A stretch of DNA of 64,000 nucleotides from Oleiagrimonas sp963747595 (GTDB lineage: Bacteria > Pseudomonadota > Gammaproteobacteria > Xanthomonadales > Rhodanobacteraceae). The notes under the pieces were generated by a model. The model was not told the origin of the DNA. It did not search any database and saw only the letters and a list, made by a program, of their open reading frames with translations. How positions within the stretch are numbered: the stretch's first letter is position 1; each line of letters opens with the position of its first letter. The position numbers were made by a program, and so were the translations under genes. The stretch spans positions 248,001 through 312,000 of the forward strand of contig CAVVFO010000001.1 in assembly GCA_963747595.1 (NCBI GenBank). The letters run 5' to 3'. Below, one piece after another: positions 15,456-22,619 of this stretch.

Positions 15456-17708
15456 ATGCGCTTTCCTGGCCGAGGAATCGGTATTCTTTGCACGCTGTTC
15501 TGGCCGATGATGGCGGTGCATGCGGCGCCGCCGTCGGCACATGGCCGCGGGGCGATGGAGTCGAAGATCGACGCGTTGATGTTGCGCATGACGCTGCAGG
15601 AAAAGGCCGGGCAGCTGACCATCATCGGCGCCGACCGCAAGGATCTGCAAAGCCTGGTCCGCCATGGCGAAGTGGGTGGCACCAACGGCGTGTTGCCGGG
15701 CAAGGACGTGGCCGCGTACACCCGCCGCATGCAGCATCTGGCGATGCAGTCGCGGCTGAAGATCCCGCTGCTGTTCATGGGTGACGTGGTGCATGGTTTC
15801 CGCACCGTGTTGCCGGTGCCGCTGGCAATGGCGGCGACGTGGAATCCGCGGTTGGTGACGCAGGCCATGCACGCGGCAGCCACCGAGGCGACAAACGCCG
15901 GTGTGGACTGGACCTTTGCGCCGATGGTGGACATCGGCCGCGACCCGCGCTGGGGCCGCGTGGTGGAAGGTGCCGGCGAGGATCCATATCTGGATGCGGC
16001 CATCACCGGCGCGGCCATCCGTGGTTTCCAGGGCCGGACACTGGCGGCCCCCGACACCATGCTGTCCACGGCCAAGCACTTTGCCGGCTACGGCGCCGTG
16101 CAGGCGGGGCGTGACTACAACTCGGTGAATCTCTCACAGCGGCAGCTGCATGCGATCTACCTGCCGCCGTTCAAGGCAGCGGTGGATCACGGTATCGGGT
16201 CGGTGATGGCGGCCTTCATCAGCTTGAACGGCGTGCCGGCCACGGGTGACGGTGCGCTGATCAATGGCATCCTGCGGCGTGCCTGGGGCTTCGGCGGACT
16301 GGTGGTGTCCGATTACGACGCGGTGCCGCAATTGCAGCTGCATGGCATTGCCGACTCCGAGGCGCAGGCGGTGCGCGAGGCCATCAATGCCGGGGTGGAT
16401 GTGGATCTGCACAGCGGCACCTACCTGAAACACCTGCCGCAGCTGGTGCGCTCGGGCAAGGTCTCCAGAGCCAGGCTGGACGCTGCCGTGCGCCATGTGC
16501 TGGAGGTCAAGTACAAGCTCGGTCTGTTTGCCGATCCATATCGCTACGGCGGTCGCCACGGCGATTCCCCGATGGCGCCGCCGTCGGCGGCGCATCGGGC
16601 GCTGGCGCGCAAGGTGGCGCGACAATCCATGGTGCTGCTGCGCAATGTCGACCACGCCCTGCCGTTGCGCAAGGACCTGTCCAGCATTGCCGTCATCGGC
16701 CCGCTGGCCGACGATCACGACGACCTGCTGGGGCCGGTGCATGCCGAGGGCGAGCCGGGCGAGACGACAACGGTCCTCGACGGCATCCGCGCCGCCGTAT
16801 CCAGCGGCACGCACGTTCTGTACGCGAGGGGGAGCGGGATTCGCGGGCATGACGATTCCGGTTTCGCTGGCGCTGTGGCCGCTGCGCGCAAGGCCGATGT
16901 CGCGGTGCTGGTGGTCGGCGAGAGCGAAGCCATCGTGGGCGAGGGCGACAGTCGCTCGCATCTGCGCCTGCCGGGGAATCAGCTGGATCTGGTCAAGGCC
17001 GTCGAGGCCACGGGAAAACCGGTGGTCGTGGTGCTGATCAATGGCCGGCCCTTGGCCTTGCCGTGGATCGCCACACACGTGCCGGCGCTGCTGGATGCCT
17101 GGATGCCGGGCACGGCGGGCGGGTCGGCGGTGGCCGACGTGCTGTTCGGCAATACCAATCCCTCGGCGAAACTGCCGGACACCTTTCCGCGCGATGTTGG
17201 CCAGGTGCCGTTGTTCTATGCCCATCTGCGTACCGGCCGGCCATACAACCCGACCGACAACTACACCACGCATTATGTGGACGTGCGTAATACGCCGCTG
17301 TTCCCGTTCGGCTACGGCCTGAGCTACACCACGTTCCATTTCGGCGCCGTGCATGTAAGCACCGACTCCATGCCCTGGAACGGCACGCAGACGGTATCGG
17401 TGAAGCTGACCAATACCGGCAAACGCAAGGGAACCGAGGTGGTACAGCTGTACGTGCATGACACGGTCGCCAGTGTCAGTCCACCGCTGCGCCTGCTGCG
17501 GCGCTTCCGTCGCGTGACGCTGGTGCCGGGACAGAGCCGCAACGTCACATTTCACCTGAAGCGGCATGACCTGGCCATCTATCAGCGTGACCTGAAGCGC
17601 GAAGCCGAACCGGGGACATATCAGATCTATGTCGGCGGCAGTTCGCAGGCCTCGAAGCACGCCGACTTCACGTTGCAGCCGGCACCCTCGACCGCGCGAT
17701 CGCACTGA
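15456..17708 (+). CDS. bglX: Periplasmic GH3 beta-glucosidase/exo-glycosidase
   Basis: This 750-residue enzyme removes terminal beta-linked sugars from oligosaccharides in the periplasm. A signal peptide (cleavage near VHA-AP) opens the protein. The GH3 N-terminal barrel has APMVDIGRDPRWGRVVEG and KHFAGYG substrate-site segments and the nucleophile Asp in VVSDYDAV. The alpha/beta-sandwich domain has VVGESEAIVGEGDSRSHL with the likely acid/base Glu. A fibronectin-III-like domain follows FGYGLSYTTF. The order and many blocks follow E. coli BglX. I chose ATG 15456 over an upstream TTG because it places the signal peptide correctly. The true sugar may be galactose or xylose as well as glucose. 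It is divergent from dgoR and has its own operator. Confidence 0.9.
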   Translation: MRFPGRGIGILCTLFWPMMAVHAAPPSAHGRGAMESKIDALMLRMTLQEKAGQLTIIGADRKDLQSLVRHGEVGGTNGVLPGKDVAAYTRRMQHLAMQSRLKIPLLFMGDVVHGFRTVLPVPLAMAATWNPRLVTQAMHAAATEATNAGVDWTFAPMVDIGRDPRWGRVVEGAGEDPYLDAAITGAAIRGFQGRTLAAPDTMLSTAKHFAGYGAVQAGRDYNSVNLSQRQLHAIYLPPFKAAVDHGIGSVMAAFISLNGVPATGDGALINGILRRAWGFGGLVVSDYDAVPQLQLHGIADSEAQAVREAINAGVDVDLHSGTYLKHLPQLVRSGKVSRARLDAAVRHVLEVKYKLGLFADPYRYGGRHGDSPMAPPSAAHRALARKVARQSMVLLRNVDHALPLRKDLSSIAVIGPLADDHDDLLGPVHAEGEPGETTTVLDGIRAAVSSGTHVLYARGSGIRGHDDSGFAGAVAAARKADVAVLVVGESEAIVGEGDSRSHLRLPGNQLDLVKAVEATGKPVVVVLINGRPLALPWIATHVPALLDAWMPGTAGGSAVADVLFGNTNPSAKLPDTFPRDVGQVPLFYAHLRTGRPYNPTDNYTTHYVDVRNTPLFPFGYGLSYTTFHFGAVHVSTDSMPWNGTQTVSVKLTNTGKRKGTEVVQLYVHDTVASVSPPLRLLRRFRRVTLVPGQSRNVTFHLKRHDLAIYQRDLKREAEPGTYQIYVGGSSQASKHADFTLQPAPSTARSH

Positions 17709-17727
17709 CCCGCCGGAGGTTTCCTCG

Positions 17728-17919
17728 ATGCTCGAACTGGACGATGTCGAAATCACCTGTCCGTACTGCGCCGAACCGATCTCGGTGCTGGTGGATGCGT
17801 CGGTGGGCGATCAGGCGTACATCGAGGACTGTTCGGTGTGTTGCCAGCCGATGCAGGTCACGGTGCAGGTGGGCGATGACGGGGTGCACGTGCAGGCACG
17901 GGCCGAGGACGAGGTATGA
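17728..17919 (+). CDS. CPXCG-motif cysteine-rich small protein
   Basis: A 63-residue acidic protein with two cysteine knuckles, CPYC near residue 11 and CSVCC near residue 36, which would bind one zinc. This matches the family that NCBI names CPXCG motif-containing cysteine-rich protein; its function is unknown. The ATG follows a GGAGG site 20 bp after bglX, so it is probably cotranscribed, but the link looks accidental. Confidence 0.85.
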   Translation: MLELDDVEITCPYCAEPISVLVDASVGDQAYIEDCSVCCQPMQVTVQVGDDGVHVQARAEDEV

Positions 17920-17923
17920 GCCC

Positions 17924-18568
17924 TCAGGATGGTGCCCCCGGCGCGGCGATGGAAATGCCGGCTGATGCCAGGGCGCCTCGCGTCGTCTGATCGGTATCGG
18001 GCGTGACCGGCCGGGTCAAATCCCACAGCACATGCGTGTCGAATCCCTCTGCGGCGGCATCCTGCGCTGTCCACAGCACGCACACATCCCGTGCCAGCCC
18101 GCAGACGTAAACGCTCTCGACTTCGCGCTCGCGCAACCAGCCAGCGAGCCCCGTGGTGGGGCGGCTGCCGTCGGGCGCGTGATTTTCGCGAAATGCGCTG
18201 TAGGAATCGACTTGGCGGTCGGTGCCCTTGCGCAGGATGAGATGGACCGGGGACCAGTCGATCGTCTCGTGCAGCGCGGCGCCGGCTGTGCCCTGTACGC
18301 AGTGATCCGGCCATAGCGTCTGCGGCTGACCGTGGACCATTCTTTCCTCGAAGGGCTCGCAGCCCTCGTGCTGCGAGGCGAACGAGACATGGCCGTGTGG
18401 ATGCCAGTCCTGGGTGGCGACCACGTGCCGGAAGTCCCGCGAGACGAGCAGGGCATTGATGTCGTCCATGATGCGGTCGCCTTCGTGGCAGCCCAGTGGG
18501 CCGCCGGGCATGAAGTCCGGCTGCATGTCGACGACGACGAGGGCGGCGTGCTTGGAAACGGTAGACAT
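17924..18568 (-). CDS. pncA: Nicotinamidase
   Basis: The enzyme hydrolyses nicotinamide to nicotinate for NAD salvage. It is an isochorismatase-fold protein of about 214 residues. Asp in VVVDMQPDF, Lys in LRKGTD and Cys in GLARDVCV form the catalytic triad. QDWHPHGHVSF supplies the metal-site His residues. None of the three possible ATGs (18598, 18583, 18568) has a clear ribosome site; 18568 gives the family-normal start. It converges on the CPXCG gene. Confidence 0.88.
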   Translation of the reverse strand: MSTVSKHAALVVVDMQPDFMPGGPLGCHEGDRIMDDINALLVSRDFRHVVATQDWHPHGHVSFASQHEGCEPFEERMVHGQPQTLWPDHCVQGTAGAALHETIDWSPVHLILRKGTDRQVDSYSAFRENHAPDGSRPTTGLAGWLREREVESVYVCGLARDVCVLWTAQDAAAEGFDTHVLWDLTRPVTPDTDQTTRGALASAGISIAAPGAPS

Positions 18569-18715
18569 CACATTGGGCTGCATGGGAACTGCATGCATTG
18601 TAACGAGTGCGAAGATGCGCTCCGGCAGGACTGTTCAGGTTCGGTCAAGCGCCGCCGGCAATGCCGGAGGAGCTATGATGTGCACGGATGCCATTGCAGT
18701 TTGCACGGACCGAAC

Positions 18716-19099
18716 ATGAATCTCGATTGGCTGAACATGGGGCTGCCGGGTGTATTCGAGGCCGGCGCGCTGTCATTCCTGGTCGGCCTGATCCTGCACG
18801 CGCTGATCCGGTGGCTCGGCCGCGGCGAGGGCTGGACGCATGCCCATGAGATCGCCTGGTCGTTCCTGGCGACAGTGGTGCTATCGGCCGGCGCCGATAT
18901 CTGGCACCTGGTCTATCTGGGCGTGGTGCCCATGGAGTCGCCGGTCACCATCCAGCGCGTGCTGGCGAACATCCACGACCCGGACTACCTGGGCATGCGT
19001 GTGGTGTTGGAAGTCATCGGGGCGATGGCCGGCGTGATGGTCGGCTGGGTGGCGTGGACCATGATTCCCCGACGCGGGAAGACTTCATCCGCCCCCTGA
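18716..19099 (+). CDS. Small integral membrane protein of unknown function
   Basis: A 127-residue protein with about three to four hydrophobic helices (LSFLVGLILHALI, WSFLATVVLSAGADIW, VVLEVIGAMAGVMVGWVAW) and a short basic tail. Conserved-looking His/Trp/Asp residues lie at helix ends. I do not recognise a family. The frame stays open upstream to 18332, but that part runs over pncA on the other strand and is a shadow. Confidence 0.65.
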   Translation: MNLDWLNMGLPGVFEAGALSFLVGLILHALIRWLGRGEGWTHAHEIAWSFLATVVLSAGADIWHLVYLGVVPMESPVTIQRVLANIHDPDYLGMRVVLEVIGAMAGVMVGWVAWTMIPRRGKTSSAP

Positions 19100-19229
19100 G
19101 ATGGCCACGACCGCGGCGCCGGGCGTGCACGGGAGTCGTCGGCACGCGTTCAGGTGCCTGCCGCGGCAGCGCACGGGGTGCCGCCGGAAGACCGGCCAAC
19201 CGGGCGGCGCTGCATCATGGCGATAGGGA

Positions 19230-19772
19230 TCAGTTGCGCTGTCCGAACCACATGCGGGCCATGGTGGTATCGCGCCGCCCCCACTGATGCCAGAACGCTG
19301 CCACGGCATGGAACAGAGCCAGATACAGCATGACGCTGCCCAGCGCCACGTGGTAAGACATCAGCGTGTGCCCGGTGTCCTTGTTCTTGTCCAGCAGCGT
19401 GGGAATCGGGATGCCGAGAAAATTCAGGCTGTGGCCCCCTGCCTGCTCCATCAATACGCCCAGGATGGGCTGTACCAGGACGATGAGCAGCAGCACCCAG
19501 TGCACCAGGTGCGACAATCCCTTCTGCCACATGGGCAGAGGCGGCTGCACGCCTGGCGTCCTGTTGACCAGACGCACCCACAGATGCGGCACGAAGACCA
19601 GCAACGCGGCGATGCCGAACTGCATGTGCGCATACATCATGCCGTTGCGCAGTGCCGAACCCTTGGGCGCATAGCCGTGGAGTTCGATCATGAGCAGTGC
19701 GCCGATCACCAGCAATGCAGTCAGCCAGTGCAGGGCGCGCAGCCACCATCCGTAACGTGCCGAGTCGGTCAT
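19230..19772 (-). CDS. cybB: Cytochrome b561
   Basis: A 180-residue four-helix membrane haem protein of the bacterial b561 family, thought to pass electrons between quinol and periplasmic acceptors. Haem-ligand histidines are placed as in the family: RALHWLTALL in helix 1, MYAHMQFG in helix 2, a His in helix 3 (LVHWVLLL) and LFHAVAAFWHQWG in helix 4. It stands alone between a convergent membrane gene and a divergent one. Confidence 0.88.
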   Translation of the reverse strand: MTDSARYGWWLRALHWLTALLVIGALLMIELHGYAPKGSALRNGMMYAHMQFGIAALLVFVPHLWVRLVNRTPGVQPPLPMWQKGLSHLVHWVLLLIVLVQPILGVLMEQAGGHSLNFLGIPIPTLLDKNKDTGHTLMSYHVALGSVMLYLALFHAVAAFWHQWGRRDTTMARMWFGQRN

Positions 19773-20023
19773 GCGGGCAATCTCTCAGGGCGAATGAGAT
19801 CCGAGCATAGTCAAGAGCAGCCTCGGTGGCTACTTACCATGCGCTTACGGATCGCAAGAGAACCTTTCGCGCCTGCATGGGCGGCGGTGTTGCCGGTGCA
19901 TGCGACGCGCACCGCAGCGGCGTAAGATCACCAGGCTGGACGATTCAAACCCGGACGGCATCTGGCGCATCAAAGGATCTGAAGAGACGCCTGCGGCGTG
20001 CCATTCTGCATGAGGAACACACC

Positions 20024-20311
20024 ATGTTCGGTTTCATGATGTTGATCACCGCCCTGATCGGATTCTGTATCCTCGGTTCGATTCTGGGGCTGGTATTCAA
20101 GCTGGTCTTCGGCCTGATCGGCGGCCTGTTCACCGTGCTCGGCGGTCTCGTGGGGCTGGGCCTGGGCGCGCTGGTACTGCTGGCGGTGGTACCAGTGCTG
20201 GCCGTGGCGCTGCTGCCCGTGTGGTTGCCGGTGCTGTGCGTGGGGCTGGTGATCTGGCTGGTGGTACGCGCGTCACGGCGCACGCCACCGCCACCGCATA
20301 CCGTGCACTGA
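20024..20311 (+). CDS. Small hydrophobic membrane protein (95 aa)
   Basis: The protein consists of three tight hydrophobic segments rich in Gly, Leu and Val (GFCILGSILGLVFKLVFGL, GGLVGLGLGALVLLAVV, LPVLCVGLVIWLVV) and a basic Pro-rich tail. ATG 20024 has GAGGA nine bases upstream. The frame is open further upstream without a better start. No family recognised; phage-shock or envelope-stress accessory proteins can look like this, but I have no evidence for that role. Confidence 0.7.
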   Translation: MFGFMMLITALIGFCILGSILGLVFKLVFGLIGGLFTVLGGLVGLGLGALVLLAVVPVLAVALLPVWLPVLCVGLVIWLVVRASRRTPPPPHTVH

Positions 20312-20353
20312 TTCGGTCGGAACGGTCTCTTGCGTCGGGATTTCCGGCGTGAG

Positions 20354-21196
20354 TCAGTGCGCCACCAGCATCGGGATGTCGCCGTGAAGGAACAGATGCC
20401 GGGTGGCGCCACCGAGTACCATTTCGGAGATGCGCGAGCGTCCCCAGGCGCCCATGACCAGCAGGTCGGCCTGTGCTGCATGGCAGGCATCAATCAGTGC
20501 CGGCCCGGCAGCGCCCTCGGGGTTGAACGGTTCGATCTGCGCGCGAATGTCCCGTCGTTGCAGCCATTCGGCCAAGTCCGAGGGTACGCGAGACAGGGAT
20601 TCTCCACCCGCGGCCATGCGGCCTTCGAGTACCAGCACCTGATCGGCATGACGCAGCAGCGGCAGCGCGCCGCGCGCTGCCAGCGCCGATTCGCGGCTGC
20701 CGTTCCAGGCCAGCACGATGCGCCGTCCCGGCTCGGTGGTGCGCGGCGTCTCGGGAATCACCAGCGCCGGGACACGGCTGCCGAACACGCTGCGTGAAAC
20801 CATACCAAAGCCGATCGGCACATCGCCGCGATCGGAGCCGCGCTGCAATACCAGAAGGTCGTAACCGGCCGCGACGTGGCAGAGCGCCTGCACGCTCTCC
20901 CCGCGGGCCACGAGCCAGTTGCCGTCCAGTTGACGGCGCCCCAGCTGCGCGTGATACCAGGCGCCCAGCTGCTCGGCCTCCTCGCAGCGCTGCGCGGTTT
21001 CGTCCAGCTGGTAGGTCACGGTCTCCGGCACCGAGAACGCAGCGGGCGGAATGGGGACCACGCACAAGGCATCCAGCCGTGCCTGCAGACGTTGGGCAAG
21101 GAATGCTGCGGCGTGCAAGGCCGGCGTCTCGATAGCGGCACAGGGCATGTGCAGCAGTATGTCCAGTGCGTGCGGAGTCGGAGTGTGCGCGTTCAT
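20354..21196 (-). CDS. Tandem universal stress protein (UspA family)
   Basis: A 280-residue protein of two Usp domains. The second half carries the ATP-binding signature GAWGRSRISEMVLGGATRHL (Gly-2x-Gly-9x-Gly pattern). The first half keeps the fold but has a degenerate signature. Such double-Usp proteins are induced by starvation, hypoxia or envelope stress. ATG 21196 has GAGGG upstream; the frame runs on to 21472 without a plausible start. A terminator at 21264-21289 separates it from the tiny genes upstream, so it needs its own promoter within about 70 bp. Confidence 0.88.
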   Translation of the reverse strand: MNAHTPTPHALDILLHMPCAAIETPALHAAAFLAQRLQARLDALCVVPIPPAAFSVPETVTYQLDETAQRCEEAEQLGAWYHAQLGRRQLDGNWLVARGESVQALCHVAAGYDLLVLQRGSDRGDVPIGFGMVSRSVFGSRVPALVIPETPRTTEPGRRIVLAWNGSRESALAARGALPLLRHADQVLVLEGRMAAGGESLSRVPSDLAEWLQRRDIRAQIEPFNPEGAAGPALIDACHAAQADLLVMGAWGRSRISEMVLGGATRHLFLHGDIPMLVAH

Positions 21197-21263
21197 GGAC
21201 GGGCCCTCATGCGTTCGCCATGCCAATTCTAACGCCCGGCGGGGTCGCCGGGCGCGCGCAGAC

Positions 21264-21289
21264 AAAAAGGCCCCCGGATGCCGGGGTCC
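21264..21289 (-). terminator. Intrinsic terminator after the two tiny genes
   Basis: On the minus strand a 9-bp stem with one mismatch and a 3-base loop (21289-21269) is followed by TTTTT (21268-21264). It ends a transcript coming from 21539 and not from any large gene. Confidence 0.75.
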
Positions 21290-21339
21290 GAACACCACTC
21301 TGGTCGACGCGGCGGAGGGACAGGGGCCGCCCGGGCCGC

Positions 21340-21420
21340 CTACATGGGGTGCCACTCCGGGTCCGGATCGTCGATCTGCGTCGGATTGCGGTGAAACGGC
21401 AGTGTTTGCGTGATGCGCAT
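21340..21420 (-). CDS. Putative 26-residue peptide, second gene of a tiny operon
   Basis: ATG 21420 is preceded by a very strong GAGGAGG site with ideal spacing. The peptide ends in DDPDPEWHPM and is basic at the N-terminus and acidic at the C-terminus. It starts 11 bases after the stop of the 35-residue membrane peptide and is followed by an intrinsic terminator. It matches no family I know. Confidence 0.5.
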   Translation of the reverse strand: MRITQTLPFHRNPTQIDDPDPEWHPM

Positions 21421-21431
21421 GAGACGCCTCC

Positions 21432-21539
21432 TCAATGCAGTGCGAACACAAGCCCCAGCAACAATGCGCCAATGGCCAGGCTGACGCGCAGTGGTTCGAA
21501 GTTGCGTTCGAGTTCGTGGTCGGTGGTGGGTCGGGACAT
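21432..21539 (-). CDS. Putative 35-residue single-helix membrane peptide
   Basis: From ATG 21539 (GGAGAAG about 10 bases upstream) the frame gives an acidic, charged N-terminus and one C-terminal membrane helix (VSLAIGALLLGLVFALH). This is the layout of small membrane regulators or YjcZ/KdpF-like peptides. It heads a two-gene unit with the 26-residue frame and is divergent from the response regulator at 21722. Confidence 0.55.
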   Translation of the reverse strand: MSRPTTDHELERNFEPLRVSLAIGALLLGLVFALH

Positions 21540-21721
21540 ATCGCTTCTCCGCGGGTTCGAGGTCCATATCACTGCATGCGCAGGGCCCGGCGCGGTCGGC
21601 GTGCTGGCAGGACGCGGGCCGGTTGTGGCAAAACCATGGCGCTTGGCGCGGGATGCTTGCGTCACGGGGCCGACACATGCACGCTGCAAATGTCCCAGCC
21701 CATCGATCCCGGGGAGAGGTT

Positions 21722-22411
21722 ATGGCCCGTCATATCGCCATCGTCGAGGACGAACCGATGATCCGTGCCAACTATGTCGAGGCGTTGACGCGCTTCGGTT
21801 ACGAGGTACGCGGTTACAGTTCGCGCCAGGACGCTTCGACGGCCTTCGCCGGCCGGCTGCCGGAACTGGTGATCATCGATATCGGCCTGGGCGATGAGCC
21901 CGAAGGCGGCTTCGACCTGTGCCGTGAGCTGCGCGCGCAATCGGCCACGCTGCCGATCATCTTCCTGACAGCGCGTGATTCGGACTTCGACGTGATTTCC
22001 GGTTTGCGTCTGGGTGCGGATGACTATCTGTCCAAGGACACCAGCCTGCATCAGTTGGCGGCGCGCATCGCAGCCCTGTTTCGCCGCATCGAGTCGTTGA
22101 AGGCGCCGGCCTCCAGCGAGACCGTGATCCAGCACGGTCCGCTGAAACTGGAGTCCGAGCGCATGCGCATCACCTGGGATGATGTCGAGGTGCCGTTGAC
22201 GGTGACTGAATTCTGGATGGTGCACACGCTGGTGCGTTTTCCCGGGCACGTGAAAAGCCGCGATCAGCTGATGCGCGAGGCTGAACTGGTGGTCGACGAT
22301 GCCACCATCACCTCGCACATCAAGCGCATCCGCAAGAAGTTTCTTGCCGTGGCACCGCAGTTCGATGCCATCGATACGGTGCACGGAGCGGGGTATCGGT
22401 GGAAGACGTGA
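21722..22411 (+). CDS. OmpR-family response regulator, PdsR-like
   Basis: A 229-residue regulator with a receiver domain (acidic pocket VEDEP, phospho-acceptor Asp in VIIDIGLG, Thr in FLTARD, Lys in LSKDTS) and a C-terminal winged helix (TVTEFWMVHTLV to HGAGYRWKT). The spaced IGLGDEPEGGFDLC loop and the partner kinase resemble the response regulator of proteobacterial dedicated sortase systems (TIGR03787 type). No sortase gene is in the window. ATG 21722 follows GGGGAGAGG. The paired kinase starts 208 bp downstream, beyond a REP cluster. Confidence 0.85.
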   Translation: MARHIAIVEDEPMIRANYVEALTRFGYEVRGYSSRQDASTAFAGRLPELVIIDIGLGDEPEGGFDLCRELRAQSATLPIIFLTARDSDFDVISGLRLGADDYLSKDTSLHQLAARIAALFRRIESLKAPASSETVIQHGPLKLESERMRITWDDVEVPLTVTEFWMVHTLVRFPGHVKSRDQLMREAELVVDDATITSHIKRIRKKFLAVAPQFDAIDTVHGAGYRWKT

Positions 22412-22447
22412 GACCCGGCAACGGGGACATGCTGGCAATCGGGCGCA

Positions 22448-22579
22448 GGGTGGCTCAAGGAGCGTCAGCGACGGAGCCGCAGGCTTGCGGGAAAGCAGGG
22501 TGACGAGCGGTAAACAGGCGGATCCATCGCGTTGCTCCCGCCCCAAGGAAGTCCCCTTGGGAGGTTGATCCACCCCTAC
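22448..22579. repeat. REP palindrome pair (short and long GTAG type)
   Basis: A short element (22448-22480, TGGCTCAAGGAGC ... GACGGAGCCGC) and a long one in inverted orientation (22518-22579, ending CCTAC, the complement of GTAG) fill the gap between regulator and kinase. The long form carries the insert AAGGAAGTCCCCTTGGGA between its outer arms. Confidence 0.75.
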
Positions 22580-22619
22580 CAAAGACTGCCCCTTCCTGCT
22601 CGTCCACATTGGCCCGTCA

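Noticed and set aside
16134..17756. 540-codon minus-strand frame opposite bglX
   Set aside because: Shadow of bglX without recognisable domains.
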